DNA of 64,000 nt from Boesenbergia rotunda (taxonomy: Eukaryota; Streptophyta; Magnoliopsida; Zingiberales; Zingiberaceae), in NCBI GenBank assembly GCA_024364735.1, contig JAGFNQ010005191.1, positions 1 through 64,000 of the forward strand, given 5' to 3'. Of this stretch, positions 48,781-60,120 are shown piece after piece. Position numbers and translations under genes: made by a program. The first letter of the stretch is position 1; each line of letters begins with the position of its first letter. The notes under the pieces were generated by a model. The model had not been told where the DNA came from. It did not search any database and saw only the letters and a program-made list of their open reading frames with translations.

Positions 48781-48944
48781 ACTGTAGTGGCCCCGCCTCT
48801 ATGGTCCCCGCAGGCAACCCTCTAGACCGGCAACCCTACGGTCTTCCCACCCTGGCAGTGGGTTTTTGCCTTCCCCAGGATTTGAACTCTAGACCTTCAG
48901 GCTAAGTACTAATGTTCCTAAATCCTGGTACTAATTGAGCTAGA
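48781..48944 (-). mobile_element. tRNA-derived SINE-like sequence
   Basis: On the minus strand an A-box-like CTAGCTCAATTAGTACC (from about 48944) is followed by a B-box-like GAGTTCAAATCC (48878-48889). A body with GGGGAAGGCAAAAACCC, a G-rich tail and ACTACAGT then follow. The layout is that of a tRNA-derived SINE. No target duplication was found. It replaces the part of the 5' LTR that should precede 48945. Confidence 0.5.
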
Positions 48945-49867
48945 AGATAAGAGCTAGACTCCCCCATTGCTTGGGGTAGGAGAGTGACCTCCGCCAGCAT
49001 TCTGTCCACTTGGTCACTCAGGAGCAGTGATAGCAGGGTGCGTACAGTTGTCATAGCTCTACCCTTTCGGACGTCCATTTATGACAAGTGGATGATGATC
49101 TGACTGGTGTCAGGGGTGACACATATCATTGCACCATGTGCATATTTTACATCGTGCATTGTTTGCTGCATTTGATTTCTGCACTTGATTGACATGCATA
49201 TATTGGAGATTTGTCTACTTTAGATTATATGCTATACTTTTTCCATAGAGATTTATTTCACCCTCAGGATAGATGGATTCTGGTATGTACCTTTATTCAG
49301 TCTCTTCAGTGTATACCCTTATCTATTATTCATATGAGACTGTATTAGCGTAGACTTTTATTGTTATTATAACGTACTATGCATATCTGCTGGGTATTCG
49401 CTGAGTTTATGGACTCACACCATTGCCATACTTTTTGATTTCAGGTTGATATCTGCCAGGAGGGTCTGAGTCGCCAGTCCCGTGCTTGCTACTACAACTG
49501 ATTTGGTTTTATGCATCCTTTTCTATTTTTTTGGACCATGTTATGTTTTATTTCGTTACATTGGATTGTCGTGGACTTGTAGTTTGTGCTTGGCATTATG
49601 GGATTGTACTTTTGAGTCCTATGTTGGACTGTGTGTGGTTTTTGCTGCGTTCCTGTCCCCTGGCAGCTCAGGTAAGTTCGGGTTTTTGGTTTTATTTGCA
49701 TATTGCCATATATATTGTTATTCTGTTTGGATTTGAGGCCTGAGGCCCATATAAACTGTGTGGTTGTGTCATAGATATTGTATGCATGTGTGAATTGTCC
49801 GCCGGACAGGGCAGGTGCTGTCCGATTTTCTATTAGATCAGCGGCTCCTTGGTCTCAGGGCGTGACA
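48945..49867 (+). repeat. 5' LTR remnant of a degenerate gypsy element
   Basis: 48945-49608 matches 57905-58603 with scattered differences. The remaining 260 bp complete the LTR, which ends CAGGGCGTGACA directly before a primer-binding site. The left 3 kb of this LTR are missing. Confidence 0.82.
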
Positions 49868-49876
49868 AATTAATTT

Positions 49877-49888
49877 TGGTATCAGAGC
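49877..49888 (+). other. primer-binding site (initiator tRNA-Met), followed by a second copy at 49952-49963
   Basis: TGGTATCAGAGC occurs 9 bp after the LTR end and again 75 bp later in the same context (TTAATTTTGGTATCAGAGCG). A reverse copy (TCTGATACCAA) lies between them. Confidence 0.85.
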
Positions 49889-51416
49889 GAGGTTGTCGGA
49901 TACCTTGTGGACTTGTGGATTTTTGGTGCCTATCTGATACCAATTTAATTTTGGTATCAGAGCGTAGGTTTGCGATGCCTACTTGTTTTTACGAGTCTTG
50001 TCGGATTTGTTCGGAGTAGTTTTCTCGATGTGGTTGTCTGGGACTTGGCGCGATGAGACTTCTTCTAGCGACAGGTATTTCTTCTCATCTCTTGTATCCC
50101 TTATCCTGGTTAGGTAGGATTAGGAATTCTCCTATATCATTGGATCATGTTACTATTTCTGAATATGTAGGTACGGTTAGTAATTCTCTCATGTTACTAG
50201 ATTATGTTAGCATTCCTATATATTTAGGTATGATTTAGAAATTCTCTCGTGTTATTGGATCATGTTACCATTCCTCTATATTTAGGTATGGGTTGGAATT
50301 CTCTCATGTTGTTGGAACATGTTACTATTTCTGTATAGGGTATAGTGAGGAATTCTCTTATGTTATTGGATTATGTTTCCATTCTTGTATATTTAGTTAT
50401 GGTTAAAATTTCTCTCATGTTATTGGATCATGTTATTATTCTTGTACCTGTCTAGTAACTTGTTAGATCTGATGACTTAAAGTCAATCAGTTTATAGTAA
50501 TCATGGCCAGGAGCGACTATGAAGGCGATTAGTTGACTTGTTGCGGACTCGTCTAAATGTGGAGAATGTTGGTTCCTGTGTGTTACCGACACACGGGTTG
50601 GAAGACGAGGATCGAACCTGTCAACACGATATTGGAGGTTAAAGATTTTTGATTTTTCCTGGATCTTACTATTCATAGTACTTGTCCTACCTACTATCAA
50701 CTGTGTGAGGAGTAAGTTTGCCTACCGTAATTAGCTTGATCAATATTGGATCAATTCACTTTAGCTTATGGAGCTGCAAGTTTTTCTTATATTGCATATA
50801 TCTAGACAGATAAGCTAGATGTCATGTCTTGAGTACATGATCTGCATTGATGCAGTAGGGTAGCATTAGCTACATATTATTACGATTAGTAGAGGATTGA
50901 TACATTCTGTTCCTTGGGGCTTTGGCCATTGATCACTTGTACTTGGTTGTTGACCTATAAAGTACATGTTGATGGGTGATTTGATCTAATACGGGAAAGT
51001 GTTGAGCTAGTTGCTTGACACTTATGGGTTACCGTTTTTTACTTAGTCTGAATAACCAAGAAGGCATCTACGGACTTATGATTTGCACGGAGGCAAATCA
51101 CTTACAAGATTAGGTCACTTCTGGTAAGATGATATCAAGGACAACCTGTGGGGAAATAAAGGAATTGTTTCATGGGTATGTTGAGATACTCTTAAGAGAT
51201 AACATGTCTCTAGCTCCTTGTTATGGAGTAGAACTTTAGAGGGTTTTGACCATGGAGTGGAGGAATTGGACTGTGCTGGATTATGAGTCGATGGACGGTG
51301 TTGACTCGCTAGTTGCTACGCTAGTCTATGAGGGATTCTGATTCATAAATTGAGTGTATATGGTTGGATAATCTCGATAGTGCATCGGGATGTATGACTC
51401 GCTAGGGTGCGGAGAA
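49889..51416 (+). other. degenerate internal region of the gypsy element, left part
   Basis: No gag or pol domain can be read. A degenerate repeat of about 60 bp (ATTCTCTCATGTTATTGGATCATGTT) occurs four to five times at 50130-50440. The remaining sequence has only short open frames. Confidence 0.5.
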
Positions 51417-54111
51417 TGTAACACCCCAAAATTTTCCCATATGAAATATTATGAATTCATGAAACATTATTATTATTATGAAATTTCATGATGGGCTTGG
51501 CTTAAGGGGCTTGGATGTGGATTAGTGTAAAATGTGATAAAAAAGAAATATAGAAGGGAGGAAGCAAGGATTGAACCTTGAACCTCCTAGTTGCACTAAT
51601 CATGTCATAACCAACGCACCAAGCCATGTTTCATGTTGAGAGAATAAGAAACATGCTTGTTAAAGCTAGGGAAGTGAAGAGACATGTCTCTTCATGAGAA
51701 AAATATAAATAAGAGAAGGAGAGGTTGGAATAACTTCCTCTCTTCTTCTTCCTCACTCTCCCCACCGAAAATTCACTCTCCCCCTTTCCTTTTCATTTTC
51801 GAAAAGTAAACCCTAGGGTTCTAACCCTAGGGAATTGGAAGGGAGAAGATCCCACCCAAGGACCTTGCCCTCTATTAGGGCCAAAGGTTCTAGAGAAGTT
51901 TTAGCAAAGGAAATTCTCACTCTTCCTTCAACTAAGGGAACCCTAAGGAGTAAGAGAAGGAGAAATACAAGCGAAAGGATGTAAGTATCCCCTCGCCTAC
52001 AGTGTAATGATTATTGTATGAGTTCTTCTCCTTGTAGTTTTCGAAAATGGGGATCTTTCCCCTTTAGTGAGTTTCGGCCACCCCCTTAGAGGAGGCCTTG
52101 GTTACTTCTTGTTACATGAGTAAACCCTTGGAACTGAGGGTATATGTATATGTTGTTTCCTTCATGATGTTATGAACAAAATTTTAGGGTTTCACCCTTG
52201 AGTAGGTTTCGGCCACCCCCAAGGGGGAGACTTTGGTTACTCCTTGATGCATGAGAAGACCCCTTGAAATTTAGGGTATACTTATATGTTGTTTTCCCTA
52301 CATGTTGTGATGACAAAAATTAGGGTTGAACCCCCTATAAGGTTTCGGCCAAAACATGAAGCAAAGAGGGTTTAGGGTTGTATGGTTTCCTATGATGTAT
52401 CCATGTTTAGTAGTGTAGACAAAGTGTTTGTGTAAATGCTTGTGTGAAACCTAAGTTCAAGAACCCTAGTTTCCCTACCCTTGACTTTCGGCCAACCCTA
52501 GGAGAATTAGGGTTTAGGGTGCATGATTATCCTAGGATGTATTCTTGGCTTAATATGTTGCAGGAAATGTATGTGAAGGTTAAACTATCCTACGAGATAT
52601 GATTATGTTTAGTAAGATGATATGTATATGCATGTGATGTCTGAATGAAATGCTTGATTGAAAATCTTAAGGTTCCCTAGTATGTGATATTCGGCCAAGG
52701 CATGAACATTAGGGATTGTGAAGGTGAAACTACCCTACGAGACATGACTATGTTTAGTAAGATAATATGTATATGTATGTGATGTTTAAATGAAATACTT
52801 GATTTGGAAATCTTAGTTTTCCTAAGATATATGTGATGCTTTTCTCATGGGATGCTTGTATGGGATATTTGATGTCAAAACAATCTAAGCTACCTTACCC
52901 TTGATTTTCGGCCAAACCCTAGGTTTAGGGTTAGGAAGGGTTAAATTAAACCATGAAACAGGTTATGATATGAATATGATTGATGTGACCAATTTTGTCA
53001 TATATAAGTATGTGTAAGTGTTTGAAATGTGATGTATGTATGAGCATGTTTATATAGCCCATGGGGCACTCTTTATGAACTGCATGTGATGTGTATGATA
53101 AAATGCTTGAAAGGATACTCCACTAAGTATGGGATCAAGAGCACCCCTTAAGTTGTGTGGTGTGTCCCTATGGGATCATGAGCACCCTTGAAGAGTGGTG
53201 TGTCCCTTAAGAGTGGATTGGAGTATTCCTTAGCATATATGTAAAAGCATGATAAGTATTTTACTTTAGAAGTTGTGTACCCGACTCGGAAGGGGGTCGT
53301 TAAACAAATCCGGGGTGCATGTTAACGTAAGGTCATGGCTCCGGTAGGACGGAAGGGTCTTGCTCTAATTGATTGGTGGCTCGCTACCCCAATTCATTAG
53401 GGAACACGCAATAGGTAACGCGCGATATGTGGTACACAACTGGGCCCAATATGATATGGATGTATTTTTAAGTAATACCTTTATGGAATTGTTTTGAAAA
53501 CATTCATTGAAAACATTTATTATAGGTGAAGGGTATGCTTAAGGTACTTTATACTGCATGCTTAGAAACTTGGATGTTTAGTATGCTTTGATGAACTTAT
53601 GCTTATGATTTATTATGTGTACATGTTGTATTCTTTCGTATGGATTTTGCGAGTAGGACAGGATTCTTACTAAGCATTTGTGCTTACTAGTTTATGTGTT
53701 GTCTTATGCTGCAGATAAGGGTAAGGAACCCTTAAACTAAAGGAAGAGGCAGGAGGCTGACGATGTGTGGGGTGGTGGCTCGGGAAAGAAAGATTTTTAT
53801 ATCTACATTACTATGATTATGATGATGTTTTCTTCAACAATGAATGTTAGTGATTAGGTTTGATATTGCATGATAGTGATTACACTTGGAATTCTCATAT
53901 ACTTGTTTTTGTTGATTTTGATATGAGTTGAAATAATATGTGAACCTATCATATTATAGAATATCTCTTGATTAAAATATTTCAAATGATGTTCTAATGA
54001 TTCAAGCATGATATTTAATTGACATGTACTGGCAAGTATGCTTAGCACTGGTAAATATGATTGATTGTACGTAATCCCGCCCCGAGAGTAGATATAAGGG
54101 CGGGCGTTACA
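51417..54111 (+). mobile_element. solo LTR of a Tekay-type element, 2.7 kb
   Basis: Starts TGTAACACCCCAAAATTTTC and ends GGCGGGCGTTACA. It is flanked by GAGAA (51412-51416) and GAGGA (54112-54116), a 5-bp duplication with one difference. End sequences, an antisense tRNA-like block near the start (51568-51640), and a C/T-rich tract before repeated FGXX-like TTTCGGCCA motifs parallel the Tekay LTRs at 24722-39410, but the two are clearly different families. A TATA-like AATATAAATAAG lies near 51700. No internal region is present. Confidence 0.8.
51568..51640 (-). other. tRNA-like sequence in the solo LTR, antisense to the LTR
   Basis: On the minus strand the A-box-like TTGGTGCGTTGGTTATGAC is followed by the B-box-like GGTTCAATCC. 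Placement (about 150-220 bp from the LTR start) and orientation mirror the element in LTR 1-3. Confidence 0.5.
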
Positions 54112-54855
54112 GAGGATGTGGAGTTAGTTGTGTCCTTATCTTCCGGTGAGATATTGGACATTAATCAGGAGGTCAAAGATGCCCACTGGTTTTCAGTTAT
54201 TATACCCCTATCGTGGACCTATTAGTTCACGGGATTATAAGGTTGATATCACCACGGACTTTCTCGTTGGTGTTGAGAGATTGATTGAGATTGACAAATC
54301 TCTATAATAGGTTGTATTTTGAGGATTCTATTAGTGGACATGGACCTGCCGGATTTGTAGCTTTTTGATGGATCATTAAGTGGATAAATAATCTTTTGGT
54401 GGTTGATTATTTAGAAAGATTGTTATTCATGGTAAAATATGGTACGACATGTGGGCACAATCTTTAAATTATATGTTATCTTTTGACAGTTTATTGGAGG
54501 ATATATATAAATATATCTGACTTGTGATGTTTTGGAGGATGTTATTGACTTGGAGATACTTGGCGATACTCATGGATTTGACGTATTACGTTCGTGGATC
54601 GAAGTATAGACTTGGCGATAGTGATCTTGGGATTGAGTGCCCTGGATAGTTGTGATGATTGAATGGTTGTTCGGGTGTATCTGGTTATCGGATGATTACC
54701 TCTGGTTTGATAACTCCAGTTGCTCCGTAGCAGTGTAACTTAGGGTATTAGATGAAGTGGTTACTCACGACGAGTACAAACATGTTTAGCTGCTAGTGTG
54801 TGCCGTATGAGGAATGACGAAATTTGGAGACCAAATTTTTATTAGTGGGGGAGAA
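54112..54855 (+). other. degenerate internal region of the gypsy element, right part
   Basis: Continues the internal region after the solo LTR. No domain is readable. It ends in a polypurine tract AGTGGGGGAGAA immediately before the 3' LTR at 54856. Confidence 0.6.
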
Positions 54856-57508
54856 TGTAAAATACGGTGATTTGAAAATCCGGACTAGAAAATTTTTCGG
54901 GATTTTTTCGAATTGAGTCTAGGGTTTTCGGCCCTACGGGAGGAGCCCAAGGGGCTTTCAGGTAGACTCTTAAATTACGAATGGATAAATAATTTATCCC
55001 TAGAAATTTATTAAGTGGATTACAATAAGTTGGAGGATTAAATAGCTAAAACATTTACCCTAAGGGTATAATTAAAATTATTGAAAGTTGAGGGGCCTTT
55101 ATGTAAAAAGCCCTCACCTTATAACCTGCAGCCTTGGCTGATCCTCTCTTCTCCCTCTCTGCGTTGCCCTAGCCGGCAGCCAAGACGATCGCCAGCCCTA
55201 TCCCCCGGATCTCTCTCTCTCACATGACCGCTGTTTTCCTTTGGTCGTGCCCTGGAGTCGACACCGACCTGTGTGTGTTGAGAGACGACTCGCTCACCAT
55301 CCACATCCTCACCGATCGCCACTCCTCACCTCGCGATCACGCCAACAAGCTGACGTCGTCAGCTCCTCCCCGGCCAGGAACGAGTGCGAGGATCTTTCTG
55401 TGCGCCACTGCCCCTTCCTCATTTCCTCTTGCTCTTCGATTGAAGTGATCATGCGATGGCCATGGAGGTGGCATTGCGATTGGGGGTAGAGATCTCATCA
55501 ACTATCTGCAATTAGGTAACATCCTTCTTCGAGGTTCTTGTGGATCTGCTTGTTGAACCCGATCATAGCTGAGATGGAGTTGATGTTCTGTTCTGAGGTT
55601 TTGCTCGGTGGCAGAGGGAGAGAAGAAGCCGATGACGGAGGAGACAACCTGCGTATGGATTTCTCTGGAGAAGGATAATCCATCAGATTTGACTGGAGCT
55701 TCTCGGCTGGTGTCCAACTGAGGTAAGGATTGAGTGCATTTTGAATGATACAGCTTAGTTGGTTTGGGTGATTGCTAGAGATGTCTTGTTGCATGATTTT
55801 AGTATTGCGATCAGGTTTTGAATTCTGATTCAATAGAGTGGTTCTTGTTTGATTCATGGATTTAGAATAGTGATGTTCCGGTTGAATTTTGAGTACTTTG
55901 TCTTGGATCAATAGGGTTTATCTCATGCTTGTTATTGTTGATGTGTTAGATAGAATTTCACAGTGTTTTTAGGGGATTGAATTGCAGTTTGGTTTTGTTC
56001 TTGCTTTGTTTCTGAGTTGGAATTGGAGATTTGATCTACTCGGATTTTGGTTTTTCATGATCTATAGTTGCTATTGGGTCTGTGGCTAATTTTGGAAATT
56101 AGGTTCGAATTGTCTTGCTTTGGGAAGGTTGTTTGTTTGGGTTTGAAATCATGATGATTGGGGGCACCTATGGGTGACCATAAACTCTTTGGCACAAGGT
56201 AACCATTGGGGTAATTGCCATTGAATTGATTAAATTATGGTGAGGTGTTAGATGTGGGTGTGTTTGTATTCTTGCTCTTGGATTAGCAAGTTATTGTGTG
56301 ATGATATGGAATTGGGTTCTTTGAGATTAGTTTTGTAGAGCTGTAGTGATGGATTCTGTGTTTCTCTACTGTGAGCATCTTTTTGGATGATATGTTCTTG
56401 TTAGAGCATGATTAGATTGGGTTTTTGGTGATTGTGTATCTGTGGTGTTTGAAGCTTACCATTACTGTGAGTTTTGGAAATTATTTAATCAGTTGAATTG
56501 TGGTATGGTACTAGGGCATGAGCGGTTGAATGACTAATTTGGGTTTGGTTTTCCTAATCTGTGCTTGGAATGAAATATGGAGAGATTTATGTTGATAAGT
56601 AAGAATGACTATTTGTTTTGATCTGATGGTAGGTTTTGGAGTTGAACTTGTTTGGATTAGGGTTTTCCCTAGCAATGTAGCTCCTAATCTGATTCTGATT
56701 TATGCTTTTCGATAACAAACCTATTGTGGATGGGTTATGTTCTTCAGATCTGTGTTCTTGGATATATTTTGTATCAAATTTATCATGTTTAGTTTATCTA
56801 ATCTTTGAAGGATTTAATAATGAATTGATTTGGATTAATAGAATGGATGGAATTAGGAATTGGGTTTCACTATGACTAGTAATGATCTTAGGCGCGTGAT
56901 ACCTTGTAGGAATGGAGTGAAACAATAATTAAATGAGTTTTTGTTAACCGGATTGGACTCGGATTAATTAATTCATTGTGGAGTATGAATTAATCCATTC
57001 AGTTGTTAAAATCCTAAGCTAGTTAGGTTGTGGCATGATTAGGGTTAATTAAGGGATTAAACCTAATAACCTAAACTTGATTGATTCGGGTTTCGAAAAC
57101 CTAACATGAATCTAATCTAGGTAACTTGGGATAATTAAGGGCTACTCATTTAAATTGTGATTATGTAAATGAAACAGAACAATTAGGACGATCCTAATAA
57201 ATTAAGATAATTCGTTTAGCTATAAATTATGTATTATTGTAGCTAAATATTATGCCTTTTATACAGGGCATTGATTGAGTTATAGTTGCTGACTATTCGG
57301 ACGGGAGGTTCATTCTGATACGAGCATCCTTGTTGTGGAGGCAGGTACCTTTGACTTATCTTTTGATATTGTCATATTGCTATGCATGGTCTGTTATAGA
57401 TAACAGTAAGTTTGTATGCTATATCTGCCTTAGTATACCTGTATTTGATATATGTTGCTTATCCTTGAGGTTATCTCCTGTTTAGCTTCATATAGTCTCA
57501 ACAGTTGC

Positions 57509-57540
<32 letters not shown>

Positions 57541-58603
57541 CATAGATGTAGTGATATGTTCCCTCTTGCATTTTGATATTTATAGATCACTGGTTACTTT
57601 TTCAGTATACCTAGTAGATTACTTGTATCCCAGGATATAGGATTCAGACCTATACCTAGCACACTGAGGTGTTAGTTGAGGACTTGGTGGGTGTTATATG
57701 TGTTTGGGTCATGCACCATCCTTGCATTATTTCATGCTGACGATCATCGACTCCTATGTAGTCTGAGCCCATCGTCAGTTACATGAGGATATGCACACAC
57801 ATCCACTCAGGGGTAGCGGCTACCATAGAGTGTGTGCATTTGCCTTGTAATGCTCCGCACGGTCACTATTTGGAGGGTGGTTCCGGTGCGTGGTAGCAGC
57901 CAGGGATCCCTTCTCGTCCTGAGACACGAGAAGATGAGAGCTAGACTCCCCCATTGCTCGGGATAGGAGAGTGACCTCCGCCAGCATCCTGTCCACTCGG
58001 TTACTCAGGAGCAGTGATAGCAGGGTGCATACAGTTGTCATAGCTTTACCCTTTCGGACGTCCATTTATGATAGGTGGACGATGATCTGACTGGTGTCAG
58101 GTGTGACACATATCATTGCACCATGTGCATATTTTGCATCGTGCATTGTTTGCTGCATTTGATTTCTGCACTTGATTGACATGCATATATTGGAGATTTG
58201 TCTACTTTGGATTATATGCTATACTTGTTCCATAGGGATTTATTTCACCCTCTGCATGATAGATGGATTCTGGTATGTACCTTTATTTAGTCTCTTCAGT
58301 GTATACCCTTGTCTATTATTCATATGAGACTGTATTAGCGCAGACTTTTATTGTTATTATAACGTACTATGCATATCTGCTGGGTATTCGCTGAGTTTAT
58401 GGACTCACACCGTTGCCATGCTTTTTGATTTCAGGTTGATATCTACCAGGAGGGTCCGAGTCGCCAGTCCCGTGCTTGCTACTACAACTGATTTGGTTTT
58501 ATGCATCCTTTTCTATTTTTTTGGACCATGTTATGTTTTATTTCGTTACATTGGCTTGTCGTGGACTTGTAGTTTGTGCTTGGCTTTATGGGATTGTACT
58601 TTT
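54856..58603 (+). repeat. 3' LTR of the degenerate gypsy element, 3.75 kb, right end cut off by a copia insertion
   Basis: Begins TGTAAAATACGGTG after the polypurine tract. The last 700 bp match the 5' LTR remnant (48945-49608). It is broken at TGTACTTTT, where the SIRE-like element enters; the uninterrupted form (ACTTTTGAGTCC) is near 49600. Contains a (TA)n run at 57510-57538. Open frames inside (for example near 55224-55489) are not supported. Confidence 0.85.
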
Positions 58604-59884
58604 TGTTGGTGCAGAAATCACCAAAAGTCAAACCTGTGTTTTGATAATGGCAACAGGGTTCAAAAGTTAAGTCTTACTTGTTGTCTAACAAGTTACTCTA
58701 GTGTGCAGGCTAAAAAGTCCTAGCGAAGGACTGCTAGGCACTGGCGAAGGAATGCCAGGGACTGATGCCCTAGCGAAGGAACACTAGGCACCAGGCGAAG
58801 GACAGCTCGGTATCCAAGACCTGGCAAAGGACCGCCAGGCAAAAGTCTAACCAAAGGAGAGGTTGGCATCAGGTACATTCTCCCGAGAGGAGTAGGTGAG
58901 GATGCGTTCCCCGTCGAGGGAGCAGTAGGCGTCGGTTCGACCTAGGGTTCCATTTTGGAGACCCAAAGTCAGAACCAAGACAGCTAAGGCTGTATAAACT
59001 AATATTTTATTGTTTTATTATGTTTTGGACTAACCCTAGATGCAGGACCGAAGGAACGAGTGTCTACAGCTCAGAGAACCTCAAAGGAATGAGGCAACAG
59101 CTGACCAGGGCGCTCGGAGTGTCCCGGGCGCACCCAAGGTGAACACAAAACACAAGTTGCAAAAACAAGCTTCGATAGCTCATCTCCCGAGCGCCCCTGT
59201 GCTCCCGGGCGCCCCCGTGCTCCCGGGCGCCCCCGCTGCTCACGGGCGCCCCCAGCGTCCCGGGCACCCCCAAGCGCAAGCCTTCGAAGCAAGCCCCAGC
59301 GAAGCCGAGGGATATGGTTTGACCCGGTCAACCCGGGCGCCCCGAGCGTCCCGGGCGCCCCGGTCAACATTTGATCCCGATGTTGAAGGGATCAGACGTT
59401 GACTGAGACCGAGCCGGATCGGGCGACACGTGGGGGGGCGCCCCCGACATTCCGGGCGCCCCCAGGGCTATATAAAGGGCCCTCGACCCCAGGCTTCAGC
59501 ACAACACTTTCAATCAACGCTTCTACGCTCTTCTGCTCCCGCGCTCTGCTCCGGAAACCGCCTGACACGAGACTCAAGCGCCGACGACGTCCTCCCGCTC
59601 CGAAAATACCATCTACTCCGGACGTCGGTAACGAAGAGCTATTTTAGTTTACTGTACTGAATTCTGTAAAATCTTTTGTAAACTATTTTTGCGACATATA
59701 GAATTGCCCGCAGAAAACGGTCAACGACCGTGGGCCTTGGAGTAGGAGTCGACCTAGGCTCCGAACCAAGTAAAACCACCTGTGTCTGTGTGTTTTTAAC
59801 TTTAATCTTCCGCTACGCATTCTCTCTTCAAATCCGAACGATTTCCGATATTCACCCCCCACTATCGGTTTTCTCGATCCAACA
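58604..59884 (+). repeat. 5' LTR of a SIRE-like Ty1/copia element, 1281 bp
   Basis: Starts TGTTGGTGCAGAAATC and ends TCTCGATCCAACA, directly followed by a primer site. 58720-58860 holds degenerate GCGAAGGANNGC repeats. 59098-59465 holds at least seven GGGCGCCC palindromes, just upstream of a TATA box (CTATATAAAG, about 59468). The left target duplication is probably CTTTT (58599-58603); the right end is outside the window. Confidence 0.88.
59467..59476 (+). promoter_or_regulatory. TATA box of the SIRE-like LTR
   Basis: CTATATAAAG follows the GGGCGCCC cluster. Transcription probably starts about 30 bp downstream. Confidence 0.65.
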
Positions 59885-59886
59885 AG

Positions 59887-59898
59887 TGGTATCAGAGC
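59887..59898 (+). other. primer-binding site of the copia element (initiator tRNA-Met)
   Basis: TGGTATCAGAGC two bases after the LTR end. Confidence 0.92.
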
Positions 59899-60120
59899 GG
59901 GGAAGTTCAAACTTGGTGCAACCACCAGTTTGAAAATTTTTTGGATTTTTATTTTTTTTCGTTCGAATTTTCTTTAAATATTACGTTCGAATTTCCTTTT
60001 TCCCATTAATCGAGGTTGGTGCAACACCCCTCGTTATTTCATTTTATTCATCCCACACTACTAATCCAAGACCTAGTCTTGGGAAATTTTTCTTGTTATT
60101 TTTCTTATTTCTCAGATTAA

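Noticed and set aside
49482..49743. Overlapping hydrophobic frames (also 58418-58723)
   Set aside because: T-rich end of an LTR, present in both LTR copies with no domain.
55119..55911. Overlapping frames in 55.1-55.9 kb
   Set aside because: Inside the 3' LTR (leader-like region), both strands open, no family resemblance.
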